Below are positions 10,068-19,548 of a DNA stretch of 64,000 bases, piece after piece (within the stretch, counting starts at the first letter, position 1; each line of letters begins with the position of its first letter). This stretch comes from Lithodes maja (Eukaryota; Arthropoda; Malacostraca; Decapoda; Lithodidae). The DNA is taken from assembly GCA_037953745.1 (NCBI GenBank), contig JBAKBP010012383.1, positions 1 to 64,000 of the forward strand, read 5' to 3'. Under the pieces are notes generated by a model. It was not told the origin of the DNA. It was given only the letters and a program-made list of their open reading frames with translations, and did no database searches. A program made the position numbers and the translations under genes.

Positions 10068-13000
10068 TCTAAGAAGACCAACAGTGAAGAACGTGAATTC
10101 CTATGCAATAAGTGTGCCTTGCATTTATTACCGAATGTTAATGTAGATGAACCAAGTATTAACAACTCAGAATCCAGCCAGGACAAATTCAAAGATGAAG
10201 ACAGAGTGTTCACCAACAAAGGGCTCCATCTTATCCACATTAACGCCAGATCAATGTCCCATAAATTGTCAGAAATAAACATGTTAGCTAACAAGGCCAA
10301 AGCTTCAATAATTGCAATTACAGAAACCTGGCTGGACTCGAGTATAAACGATGGTGAAATAAACATTCAAGGTTTCAATATGGTTCGTAATGATCGCAAT
10401 AGACAAGGGGGAGGAGTATGTCTGTATGTAAAAAACAACCTCACACACACAACTAGGACCGACCTCCACGTAGAAAACCACGAAGCTCTGTGGATCGACT
10501 TAGACCTGCCTAGGACAAAACCCATCACAATTGGGGTGTGCCACCAGACGACACACAATTCTTGACCAAATTTGAACGAACTTTGTCCTTACTAGACCCC
10601 CGGAATGAATCCATTATACTAGGGGATTTTAACTTGTGCTACAAACAACGAAATAATAGGCTTTTACGAGAATATAGGCACATACTGACAATGCACAATC
10701 ACAAACAACTCATCACAACCCCCACACGTATCTCTGAGAACACTGCTACAATATTAGACCAAATAAATTGTAACAGAGAAGACAAAATATCACAATCAGG
10801 GGTTATACAGACTGGGATAAGTGATCACTTCGTCACATATTGCACACGGAAAACCACAAAAATTACCCTAGAGAATCACAAGGTCATCAAAACAAGGTCA
10901 CTCAGAAACTACAACAAAGAAACATTTCTGGACATTTTATGGAATACAGATTGGTCTCCAGTGTTCGGAAATACAAACGTTAATGACGCATGGGTTGGCT
11001 TCAGAACCATCATCACAAACATCCTAGACGAAATATCTCCTCTGAAAGACATACGAATTAAGGCAAGATCAGACCTATGGATCAATAATGACATACTACA
11101 CCATCTGGAACATAGAGACTAACTGTTAAAAAGGCTAGTGAAACATAGACAGGATCAAGGTCTGAAACATGAGTTCAACAGGGCTAGGAATAAACTAAGT
11201 AGGAAAATTAAATCAGCGAAATCTAATTATTTCCACAGTAAGGCAGAGGAATATCAGAATAACCCAAAAAAACTATGGAGGCACTTAAAAACAACAGGCT
11301 ACAGCAACAAGGCAAGGGATTCGTCTAACAGTAATATTGCTCTCAACATTTATGATCAGGTTTGCCACGATAAACGACAAATTTCAACCTACTTTATCTC
11401 CTTCACCTCCATAGCAAACACACTTGCACAGAACCTACCGCAACCTCTCAATAAATACACGACAACAACGGCCACCTTTCGAAATTTCTACAGGGATAAA
11501 GGCATACACCCGAACACATTTGGATTGCAAAAGCTATACCAAAATACACATTTGACGAGCTTTCTAACCTGAATGTACATAAAAGCACAGGACCAGACAA
11601 AATTCCTGCCAAACTTCTACGAGATGGAGCCATTGGTATAGCAGGTCCCCTAACCCACATCATCAACCTGTCAATTAACACCAACACTGTACCTGCTGAA
11701 CTGAAGGAAGCTATTGTAACCCCTCTATTCAAGAAAGGAAATGAACTAGATGTTGGCAACTACAGACCAGTTAGCATATTATGTATTGTATCTAAAATCC
11801 TTGAAAGAGCTGTATACACCCAAATTGAACACTACCTCAAAGAAAATTATCTATTCTATAAGTTTCAATCAGGTTTCAGATGCATGTACTCGACAGACTC
11901 CTGTCTCATCCACTTAACAGATCACATTCGTAAAGAAATGTCTAAAGGTAACTACACAGGTATGGTTCTTCTTGATCTACAAAAAGCGTTTGATACATTA
12001 GACCATGATATCCTCTGTAATAAACTACAAGCAATGGGCATTGGGTCAGTGAACTGGTTTAAATCTTATCTTAGCGGTAGAACACAAAGAGTCAAAATTG
12101 ATGATAATATATCTGATCCTATCCCAATTAACTGTGGGGTCCCGCAGGGAAGCATCCTTGGTCCCTTACTCTTTCTCTGTTATGTGAACGACATGGAACT
12201 GAGCGTCTCGTGTAAATTATTACTGTATGTCGACGACAGCGTGCTTCTGGTTTCAGGCAAAGACCCAATAAGTATTGCCGCTTCACTTTCCAAAGTTCTA
12301 GAATCGTGTAGTGATTGGCTAGTGGACAATAGACTATCTCTTTACCTGGGCAAGACGGAAGCCATCTTATGTGGAACAAAACGCAAACTGAAAGACATTG
12401 TGGGCTTCTCGGTCAACTGTAATGATATTCCTATAACAACAGTGTCACAAGTTAAATATCTCGGACTAAAACTGGACTCGACTCTGTCCGGTGAAACAAT
12501 TTTGGAATCTATCCTGAGTAAATGTAGAGCACGTATAAAATACTTGTATAGACAGGTGGGATGCTTGCCAGCGGAGACCAAAAAGACCCTATGCCAAGCG
12601 CTTGTTCAATGTCATTTTGACTATTCTGTGTCATCCTGGTACTCTGCATCATCTAAATCGGCACAGCACAAACTTCAGGTCACTCAAAATAAAATGGTTA
12701 GGTTCATGCTGAACCTAGGACGCAAATCGCATGTTGGCCAGGAACAACTTCAGTCACTAGGTATGCTCAATGTCTCTGACAGGGCCAAACAAATCAGGCT
12801 CACTAATGCCTTCAAGATATTCTATGACAGAGCTCCAGAGTATCTAAAGAGTAATTTTGTTAAAGCAAATGAGAGGAGTGGACATAATACAAGAAATAGG
12901 ATGTTTAATTTTACGGTCCCGAGAATCCAAGGACAGGGTAAGCTAACATTCTTCTTCACATCCATCAAAGACTGGAATGACCTACCCCAGTCAGTCCGTG

Positions 13001-13095
13001 AAAAGAGAACACTGTATTCCTTCAGACGTAGTCTGAAGGAGCACCTGAACTGGACAGCTGCGAGAAGGGAGCACCAAGCTTATGTCTACTACTAA
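10068..13095 (+). pseudogene. LINE-2A ORF2: endonuclease and reverse transcriptase, frameshifted
   Basis: The zinc finger finishes with FLCNKC and is followed by an endonuclease: HINARSMSHK, IAITETWLDSS, GGGVCLYVKN, then after a frameshift near 10540 SIILGDFNLCY and a TGISDHF block. A stop at 11120-11122 and a frameshift near 11570 precede the reverse transcriptase: STGPDKIPAKLL, EAIVTPLFKKGN, NYRPVSILC, LDLQKAFDTLDH, GVPQGSILGPLLFL and the catalytic LLLYVDDSVLL (12217-12250). A C-terminal region ends at a stop at 13093-13095. The RT domain alone (11884-13095) is open for 403 codons. The enzyme would nick target DNA and copy the element RNA. At least three lesions make this copy inactive. Confidence 0.8.
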
Positions 13096-13369
13096 ATACG
13101 ACATAAGAGATAGGCAAAACAAACTGAAATGATTACTGATTACGGATTACTGATATTTACTATAGGATGTAAGGTATCTTAAAATAACTCCCAAGAAATT
13201 CTTTCTCTAAAATATCTACTTCTTGTATCCTCCTCTCTTTCTCCAGCTAACCTAATCCCACAAGGACACCAATGGAAATACGCCTAACGGCCTTATTGGG
13301 CTATCCTTAGTTGGAATTATGCAAGGCTGGTACATGTCATATTTGTAACATATTATGTGGTACCATCAC
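13096..13369 (+). other. LINE-2A 3' UTR and conserved 3' end
   Basis: After the ORF2 stop the sequence runs to a block (13257-13366) starting CAAGGACACCAATGGAAATA and ending ATGTGGTACCA. Essentially the same block is found at 43071-43182, where it continues into AATAAATATTATT and an (ATT)n tail. The shared 3' end is what retrotransposon machinery of this type recognises. Here the tail is lost and the likely target duplication follows immediately. Confidence 0.65.
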
Positions 13370-13376
13370 TGTGCTA

Positions 13377-13598
13377 ACTCCTTTCGCAGAAATCTCCATC
13401 TTAGGTGATTTCAATGTTCATAACCACCAATGGCTCTCCTTCCATTTCACTGACCAAACTGGTGAACTAGACTACATTTTTTTTTTATCCTAAATGACCT
13501 AGAAAAATTAGCCCAGCACCCTACTCGAATTCCTGACTGCCTTGGATATCGGCCCACCATTCTTGACATATTTCTCACTTCTAATCCTTCTACTTAGC
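13377..13598 (+). mobile_element. LINE-J copy, part 2: endonuclease, middle
   Basis: The translation reads AEISILGDFNVHNHQW, then FTDQTGELDY, then after a frameshift a LAQHPTRIPD-like and LDIFLTSNPSTY block. This is the conserved GDFN block followed by the TRxxxxxxxLDLF block of LINE endonucleases. The text stops at SNPSTY and resumes at 19145 with AVNLFSPLGSSDHN, exactly the next expected block. ACTTA precedes (about 13593-13597) and follows (about 19140-19144) the intervening LINE-E. Confidence 0.75.
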
Positions 13599-14560
13599 AC
13601 TGTGTGCTACCGCCAGACGCTGCAGACGCTCTGTCAACGCTCTCACGATATCGATCATAATTTGAGTATTAACTACTCATCCTCTTCATTCTTGTGCATG
13701 AAAGGTGGTTAAGAGCACGTTTAACCATCCTGTAGCTTAGTAAGTAACACTGCACGATATTTCGCTGTGTATTGACTGATAAACTTTGTGTTTATCACAA
13801 GACTCCTGCTCGGACAGGGCGCCACTAGCGCCATCTATTGTTTTGTTTTGCTTTGTAAACAAACGCTCTCTTATTACTATTTTATATAAAATCGTAGCCC
13901 CTAATTTTACCCATTACCTACTGTAGTAAGTATCTATTTAACTGCCTTGTATGTAAGTAAAGCTTTGCATATTAATTTGCTAATAAACAATATTGTTTAC
14001 TAACTAACCTGCCTACAGGGACTAACGCAGACGCCATTTTGTAAACAAACCTTTTTGGGGGATTATACATATTAAATTCCAGCAAATTTTGTACCAAATT
14101 TAAGTGCATTCATTTATCTTTTCCCCCTAGATATATTCTTGACTTTTTCTCCTCAGACTGATTTTATTTTAAGCTAAGGGTTGTATTTGTACAAACTAAC
14201 CTAGCCTAACCCAACCTGCCAAGCTTTTAACCTAACCCAAACCTAGCCTAGCCTATAGCCAGCCAATCTGTTTTATTATTAACTCTTGTAGATATTGTAT
14301 TTAGTATCCTACTGTAGGTATACAGTATATATCTGTAATTTTAGTTGTTGCTTGCACAATCTTTTAATAACCTTTGACTGATACACTTTTTTATCTAAAA
14401 AGAGTAGGCTACTGCTTTACTAGGCTACAGCGACACCAGGGCCATCTGTTGACACAATATATTAACCCCTTGTGTGCAGTCACACTTTATTTTTATATAA
14501 TCTCTATTTGGTGAAATGTATATTTAGTTACATATTCTGTTATACATATATTTGTTTAAG

Positions 14561-14800
14561 GTTAGGTTATCACACCTGGTAGCCTATTTCTGCGAATTTC
14601 AATTATATTATTTTTTGGTTAGGCTATTCAACGCTGGTAGCCTATTATTGCGTATTTCAATTTTTAGAAAAACTTTTGGTTAGGCTATCGCCCCTGGAAG
14701 CCTAATTCTGCGTATCTCAACATTTTTGTTTTCGGTTAGGCTATCACCCCTGATAACCTATTTCTGCGTATTTCAGCATATTTGTTTTCGGTTGAAGTGA
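14561..14800 (+). repeat. Minisatellite, about 4 units of 60-65 bp, in LINE-E 5' UTR
   Basis: The core GGTTAGGCTATC...CCTGGTAGCCTATTTCTGCG...TATTTCA is repeated about four times with small changes (starts near 14561, 14619, 14681 and 14735). Each unit carries GGTTAGG and CTGCGTATTTCA-like segments. Confidence 0.75.
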
Positions 14801-14878
14801 TTGAAGTGTTTTTAAAGTGAGTGAAGTGTTTTAAAGTGAGTGAATTGTTTTTTAAGTGAGTGAAGTGATCTGAAGAAA
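14800..14878 (+). repeat. Short tandem repeat GTGAGTGAAGTGTTTT just before ORF1
   Basis: Four imperfect copies of about 22 bp (AAGTGAGTGAAGTGTTTTTA and variants) run up to the ORF1 start region. The last unit ends 12 bp before the CACC-ATG. Confidence 0.7.
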
Positions 14879-14890
14879 GTGACTGTCACC

Positions 14891-15928
14891 ATGCCTCGCG
14901 CTTGTGCGAACTGCGCCGGTAGGTTTGGTGAGTCCATGTTTGCTACTATCGATCTTCAAGTCTGCCGGCTCTGCCAGCAACGAGAGAATTTTACAGTGAA
15001 ATTAGATGAAGCCTACAACAAGATCAACGTCCTCACCATGAAGCTGGAATCACTCCAAGAGTTTGTAACACTCAACGTTGGAGTACCACAAACTTCAATT
15101 GTAACCGCAACTCCAGCAGCCACCAACGCCCCAACGTCAACTGCCAACAATTCAACGCCTACAGTAGCCACTTCAGCTGATGTTTCCGATACTCAAGATA
15201 CAAATAGTGACTCTCTTCCCCCTCAAGACAACTTCCGTGTCGTGAGGAACAACGTTTGCCCCAAGACCAGGAAACACATACCGATTACCGAGTGTCAAAA
15301 CCATTTCCAGATACTCGCAGACTCAGATGACGAAGAGGAAATAGAAGAAGTCCGGCTCGTGGGAGACTCGATGATACGTGGTCAGCTCACAGAGTTTTGC
15401 GCCAGGGCACCTAAGACCAGGAAGCGTTTTTGTATCCCTGGTGGTGGTGTGGATGACGTAGTTGCAGCAGTTGACGAAGTATCAAAGCTGGCCCCTGCTA
15501 ATACAATGTACGTCATCCACGTTGGATCCAACGATGTACAGCGAACCCGGTCGGAAGATTTGCTTTTAAAGTACCAGCAGCTGATCAAGTCGTTTAAGGA
15601 GAAGTCATCAAGGATCATCGTCTCAGGAATCGTCCCCCGGCTCGGTGTAGAGAGCCGATTTTACAACATAGCCACCAGCACAAATCGTTGTCTAGCAAAC
15701 CTCTGCAGGAAGGAGAACGTGGGATTCGTCGACACCTGGGACAATTTCTACTACGATGACTATTTGTTTTCGGACGATGGAGTTCATCTGAACCAGGTGG
15801 GAGCAGCACGTTTTGGGCGTCTTCTCAACGATGCGGTGAAGGATTTTCGGAGAAGAAATCGACTCGGCACAGGACAACCAGGAAGGAGGACCGAAGACAG
15901 CGAGGACGGCAACCTACAAAGGAATTAA
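14891..15928 (+). CDS. LINE-E ORF1 protein with zinc ribbon and SGNH/GDSL esterase-like domain (345 aa)
   Basis: The start chosen is the ATG at 14891, in strong context (CACCATGCC); the GTG twelve bases upstream is not used. The N-terminus has two CxxC pairs (CANCAGRF and CRLCQQRE) and then a heptad-like stretch (AYNKINVLTMKLESLQEF, about 40-60) that could form a short coiled coil. A Thr/Asn/Ser-rich linker follows. Residues about 155-330 resemble an SGNH/GDSL hydrolase: VRLVGDSMIRG (catalytic Ser block), YVIHVGSNDVQR (Asn block), IIVSGIVPR, and DGVHLNQVGAARF (Asp/His pair). CR1-clade ORF1 proteins are known to carry such esterase domains. The frame is intact although ORF2 next to it is wrecked. 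Confidence 0.85.
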   Translation: MPRACANCAGRFGESMFATIDLQVCRLCQQRENFTVKLDEAYNKINVLTMKLESLQEFVTLNVGVPQTSIVTATPAATNAPTSTANNSTPTVATSADVSDTQDTNSDSLPPQDNFRVVRNNVCPKTRKHIPITECQNHFQILADSDDEEEIEEVRLVGDSMIRGQLTEFCARAPKTRKRFCIPGGGVDDVVAAVDEVSKLAPANTMYVIHVGSNDVQRTRSEDLLLKYQQLIKSFKEKSSRIIVSGIVPRLGVESRFYNIATSTNRCLANLCRKENVGFVDTWDNFYYDDYLFSDDGVHLNQVGAARFGRLLNDAVKDFRRRNRLGTGQPGRRTEDSEDGNLQRN

Positions 15929-16026
15929 ATTCTAATCCGTCAAGAACCGCGAATTTGGATAAAGCTCCACCAACACGACCCAAATTCAAAACCGCCAGGG
16001 ATAACGACCGAGGACCGAGGACAGCC

Positions 16027-18910
16027 ATGAATGTAAATGTAGATCCGACCAGAACCAAAAATTCGATGAAAGAACGTTCTGTGAGTTCTAAAACCGCAAC
16101 TTTAAAGGTTTTCTATGCAAAAGCTCGTAGCATACGCAATAAATTTTCAGATTTAGAGGAACTAGTGTTTACAGAAAATTATGATGTGATTGGCATAACA
16201 GAATCTTGGCTCAATACAGAAGATAGAGACTTTTTAGCAGAGTATTCACTTCCCGGTTATGTAATGTTTGAGAACAGCCGAATAAATAAAAATGGAGGTG
16301 GCATTTTATTTTATATCAAAGAAAGTCTTAACCCGACCCTCATGTCAAAACCACAAATTGTGAATGTCGACACATCTTTTGTGCTAATAAAGAATAATAA
16401 AGGTACAAAAATAATACTTGCATTAATATACAGACCTCCAGCTCAATCAGTGCAAACTGACCGAGAAATTTACGAACAAATTGCAGATGTAAGTAACTCA
16501 CAAGATACCGTAATTTTTGGCGACTTTAATTTACCTGTGACCAAGTGGGGCGATACTCTTACTTCACACTCCGGACATGACTTGTATACAAACAAACTTG
16601 CAAGAGAGTTCGCTTTATCAATTTGTTCGAACGCCGACCCGTGGTAATAACGTTCTTGACATTGTACTTGCAACAAAAGAAGAATTGATAGAGAATTTGA
16701 ATGTTGGTGATGAATTCAGTAACAGCGACCATCGTACGATAACTTTCACTTTAAAGTTTACTAGTAACGAACCAAATAGTAGCATCGAAAAAGTCCCTAA
16801 TTTCAAGAAAGCAAACGTCCATAAACTTAGAGCTATGTTTAAAAAAACTGACTGGAGCTTTTTAATTAACAATAACGACATAAATACATCTTGGAAGTTA
16901 TTCGAAACCACTTACCTAAAAGCAGTGCAAGACTGCATACCATCGAAAATACGGCGTCCAGGCCATAATAATAAGCCCAAATGGTGGAATAAAGATATTT
17001 CAAACTGCCTGCTTGCTAAAAAATTTGCTAATGATAGATTAAAATCCTCACAAAATGACGAAGAACGGGTAAAATTTGTAGAGCTACGACGCAAAGCCAA
17101 AAAGTTAATTAAGCAAAGTAAAAAGACCTTATAGTTACATATTGCGAATCAAAGTAAAACAAACCCGAAAGAATTCTATAGTTATATCAGAAAAAAAAAA
17201 GTAGTTACTTCAACTGTTGGACCGTTAGTCGATGAAAATGGAGAATACACCAAAGACGAAGTACAAATGAGTAATGCCCTCAATACCTTCTTTGCATCAG
17301 TTTTTACAACAGAAGACCTCGGTGATATCCCTACACCATCGCCGATTCAGATTGATAATTCAGATGTTCTAAGCAATATCACCGTTACAGAGAGAGAAGT
17401 ATTGAATTGTTTAGATAAACTCAAGGTAAATAAAACGCCAGGACCTGATACAATCTCGCCTAGAGTTCTAAAGGAAGCTAAGAATGAGCTCTCCAAACCA
17501 CTGACATTACTATTCAATAAATCCTTGCAGTCTGGAACTATGCCTGATCAGTGGAAGCTAGCCAACGTAACACCGATATTAAAAAAAAGGCAGCAAATCC
17601 CTACCCAGTAACTATCGTCCAATTAGCTTAACCTCAGTTGTATGTAAAATGCTAGAAACGGTCATACGAGCCAGACTCGTAAATCATACTTAAAAAATAA
17701 CATACTTAAAGATACTCAACACGGCTTTCGTAAAAAACGTTCCTGTTTAACAAACCTCTTAGACTTCTTCCACGATATCCTCAACCTCTACGATGAGAGT
17801 AAAGTTGTAGATATTATATACCTTGATTTTCAAAAGGCCTTTGACAAAGTTCCCCACAAACGTTTACTGCTAAAACTAAAAGCGCATGGAATACAAGACG
17901 GTGTGTTGAAATGGATAGAAAATTGGCTCAGCAACAGAAAGCAAAGGGTAGTCATAAACGGTAAGGCATCTAAATGGACCAATGTAAGTAGCGGGGTACC
18001 CCAGGGATCGGTACTAGGACCAATTCTCTTTCTAATTTACATCAACGACATAGATGAGGGTCTCGCCTGCACAATCTCAAAATTTGCTGACGATACAAAA
18101 ATTGCAAATAGCGTACTCTCAAAAGAACAAGTTGACGATATGCAACACAATCTAGATAAATTGTCATGTTGGGCCCAAATTTGGCAAATGAGTTTCAATG
18201 CGGATAAATGTAAAGTACTAAATGTCGGATACCTAAATGAGAAAGCAAACTATTCGATGAATGGCACTCAGCTTAAGAATGTAAACCGAGAAACCGATCT
18301 GGGAGTAACAATATTGAGTAACCTAAAACCGAGTCAACAATGTTCAGAAGTTGTTAAGAAGGCAAACAAAATAATTGGCTTTATAGGCAGGTCATTTGAG
18401 CATAAATCCAAAGAAGTTATCCTGACCCTTTACAATTCCTTAGTCCGCCCTCTTCTGGAATACTGCGTTCAATCCTGGTGCCCTTATTACCAAAAAGATA
18501 TAAACAAGCTAGAACGAGTTCAATGTAGAGTTACCAAAATGATACCTAGCCTAAAGAACAAACCATACGAAGAGCGTCTTAGAGAATTAAATCCATTTCC
18601 ATTAACCCAGCGCAGATTAAGAGGTGACTTAATTCAAGTGTTCAAAATCATCAAAGGCAACGACAATATGAACTGTAGTAAGTACTTCACTATTGACCAA
18701 TCTAATTACACGCGGGGAAACGGTTGCAAAATTATTGGTAAATCTTTTAACTCGCACGAATCTAAGAATTTCTTCTTCAATCGAGTTGTCAACTTGTGGA
18801 ATGGGCTTCCCCGAGACGTTATAGACTGCATCACCGTTGATTCATTTAAACTCCGCCTAGACAAATATCTCTCATCAAACCCGCGACTGACTGCGTTTGT
18901 AAATGAATAA
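16027..18910 (+). pseudogene. LINE-E ORF2 (endonuclease-reverse transcriptase), copy 1, broken
   Basis: The endonuclease reads NARSIRNKF-like, DVIGITESWLN, GGGILFYIKE, VIFGDFNLP. Compared with copy 2, a 4-base insertion (aaac) near 16590 shifts the frame. The reading resumes until a GAG-to-TAG stop at 17132-17134, a one-base gain in the A run near 17582 breaks FKKGSK, and a small indel near 17685 breaks the next block. The remaining RT (17903-18910 open) holds SSGVPQGSVLGPILFLIY, ISKFADDTKIANS and a C-terminal SWCPYYQKDI block. ORF2 would supply nicking and target-primed reverse transcription; this copy cannot. The 16027 ATG is the first in the frame after ORF1. Confidence 0.85.
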
Positions 18911-19144
18911 CTTTATTTTATCCCCTCCTCAGTTACTAACCCATCTGTCCTCTACTAACTTCCTAATCCTGCCACGGACATTAGTTCCAGGGCAGTAATT
19001 CCCTTTCCAATGTTCCCTTACCCACTCTAAACCACTGTTTGGACACTTGATCCTCAGTGTTTTGGAGGACAAGCAACCTAGAAGGGTCACTAGATCTGTT
19101 GTTGCTTGATTTCCTTTATACTCCTTTGTACTCCTTTGTACTTA
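18911..19144 (+). other. LINE-E 3' UTR with 10-bp tail repeat
   Basis: The 3' UTR is shared with 40938-41155 and, inverted, with 34238-34550. It ends TTGCTTGATTTCCTTTATAC followed by repeats of TACTCCTTTG, which is the family tail. The same tail occurs at 41130-41155. Confidence 0.75.
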
Positions 19145-19216
19145 TGCTGTAAACCTGTTCTCTCCATTGGGCTCCTCCGATCACAACCTTATCACTGTTA
19201 CCTGTCCTATCTCTCC
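19145..19216 (+). mobile_element. LINE-J copy, part 3: endonuclease C-terminus
   Basis: The translation AVNLFSPLGSSDHNLITVT is the SDH-containing end block of LINE endonucleases. It continues the text broken off at 13598 and is cut at about 19216 by a SINE-like insertion. Confidence 0.7.
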
Positions 19217-19221
19217 AGTAC

Positions 19222-19543
19222 TTATCTGTTATCTGCTCAACAGGTGGCGTTGTGTTTGTGTAAGTGTGAGAGTCCGAGTGTAGGGGATGAGACAGTGAAG
19301 CACGGGAACGAGGTGGCTTCAGAGATGGGGTCGTTACGGGCCATGAGTGAGCACCGTGCCTCATGTGAAGGCAAGATGGCAGGTGCTCGTTGTACTCTAC
19401 GTGCTTCACATGTCTCACTCCCTAGACTGGAACAAGACCTCACGGGCTTCACTGTTCATTGTAAAGCAGTGAATGTTAAGGCTCTCAGCCTATGCCCGAG
19501 AGGAAGTAAGTTGGAATATAGAAAAAAAAAAGAAAAAAAAAAA
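19222..19543 (+). mobile_element. SINE-like retroposon with poly(A) tail, copy 1
   Basis: The 320-bp unit has no coding capacity and ends in GAATATAGAAAA and an A-rich tail. AGTAC occurs at both edges (19217-19221 and 19544-19548), a probable target duplication. An inverted, shorter copy with a 28-base T run lies at 58662-58921. They share ctgctcaacaggtggcg near the head and CTCAGCCTATGCCCGAGAGG near the tail. I see no clear tRNA-type A/B boxes, so the promoter class is unknown. Confidence 0.6.
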
Positions 19544-19548
19544 AGTAC

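Larger units (their letters stand above)
1786..13369 (+). mobile_element. LINE-2A (CR1/L2-like non-LTR retrotransposon), split by BEL
   Basis: The element consists of 1786-2736 and 10068-13369 and is interrupted by the BEL element. In order it holds a 2A-like motif, a low-complexity Asn/Gln/Lys/His-rich stretch, cysteine-rich zinc fingers, an endonuclease domain and a reverse transcriptase with a YVDD motif. The zinc-finger reading CVKCKTVAHMKC at the left edge of BEL continues as FLCNKC at its right edge, proving continuity. It sits inside LINE-J between probable TGTGCTA duplications. The last 115 bp or so (13257-13369) recur at 43071-43190. Several frameshifts and stops make the copy non-functional. 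The clade is inferred from protein resemblance and from the known occurrence of N-terminal 2A motifs in CR1/L2-type LINEs. Confidence 0.75.
13599..14890 (+). promoter_or_regulatory. LINE-E 5' UTR, putative internal promoter region
   Basis: AT-rich sequence upstream of ORF1 with no long reading frame. The distal half contains two minisatellites (annotated separately) directly upstream of the ORF1 start. The region from about 13600 to 14550 holds no recognised domain. Internal promoters are a known need of LINEs, but their location here is inference. Confidence 0.45.
13599..19144 (+). mobile_element. LINE-E (CR1-like), near full-length copy 1
   Basis: This is the longest of three LINE-E copies in the window. 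It has a 1.3-kb 5' UTR with minisatellite repeats, ORF1 with zinc-finger and esterase-like domains, ORF2 with endonuclease and reverse transcriptase, and a 3' UTR ending in the 10-bp repeat TACTCCTTTG. It is inserted into LINE-J with a probable ACTTA duplication. ORF1 is open but ORF2 carries at least four lesions. CR1 assignment follows from the esterase-type ORF1 and the RT sequence. The other copies are at 34238-39240 (minus) and 39524-41155 (plus). Confidence 0.85.

Noticed and set aside
14463..14520. A further TTAA MITE starting TTAACCCCTTGTGTGC
   Set aside because: No matching inverted end with TTAA was found within the next kilobase.
14555..14800. Telomere-like TTAGG repeats
   Set aside because: GGTTAGG occurs once per about 60-bp unit, not as a 5-bp tandem; it is a minisatellite.
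14879..14890. GTG start for LINE-E ORF1
   Set aside because: The ATG at 14891 in CACCATGCC context is the better start for a eukaryotic protein.
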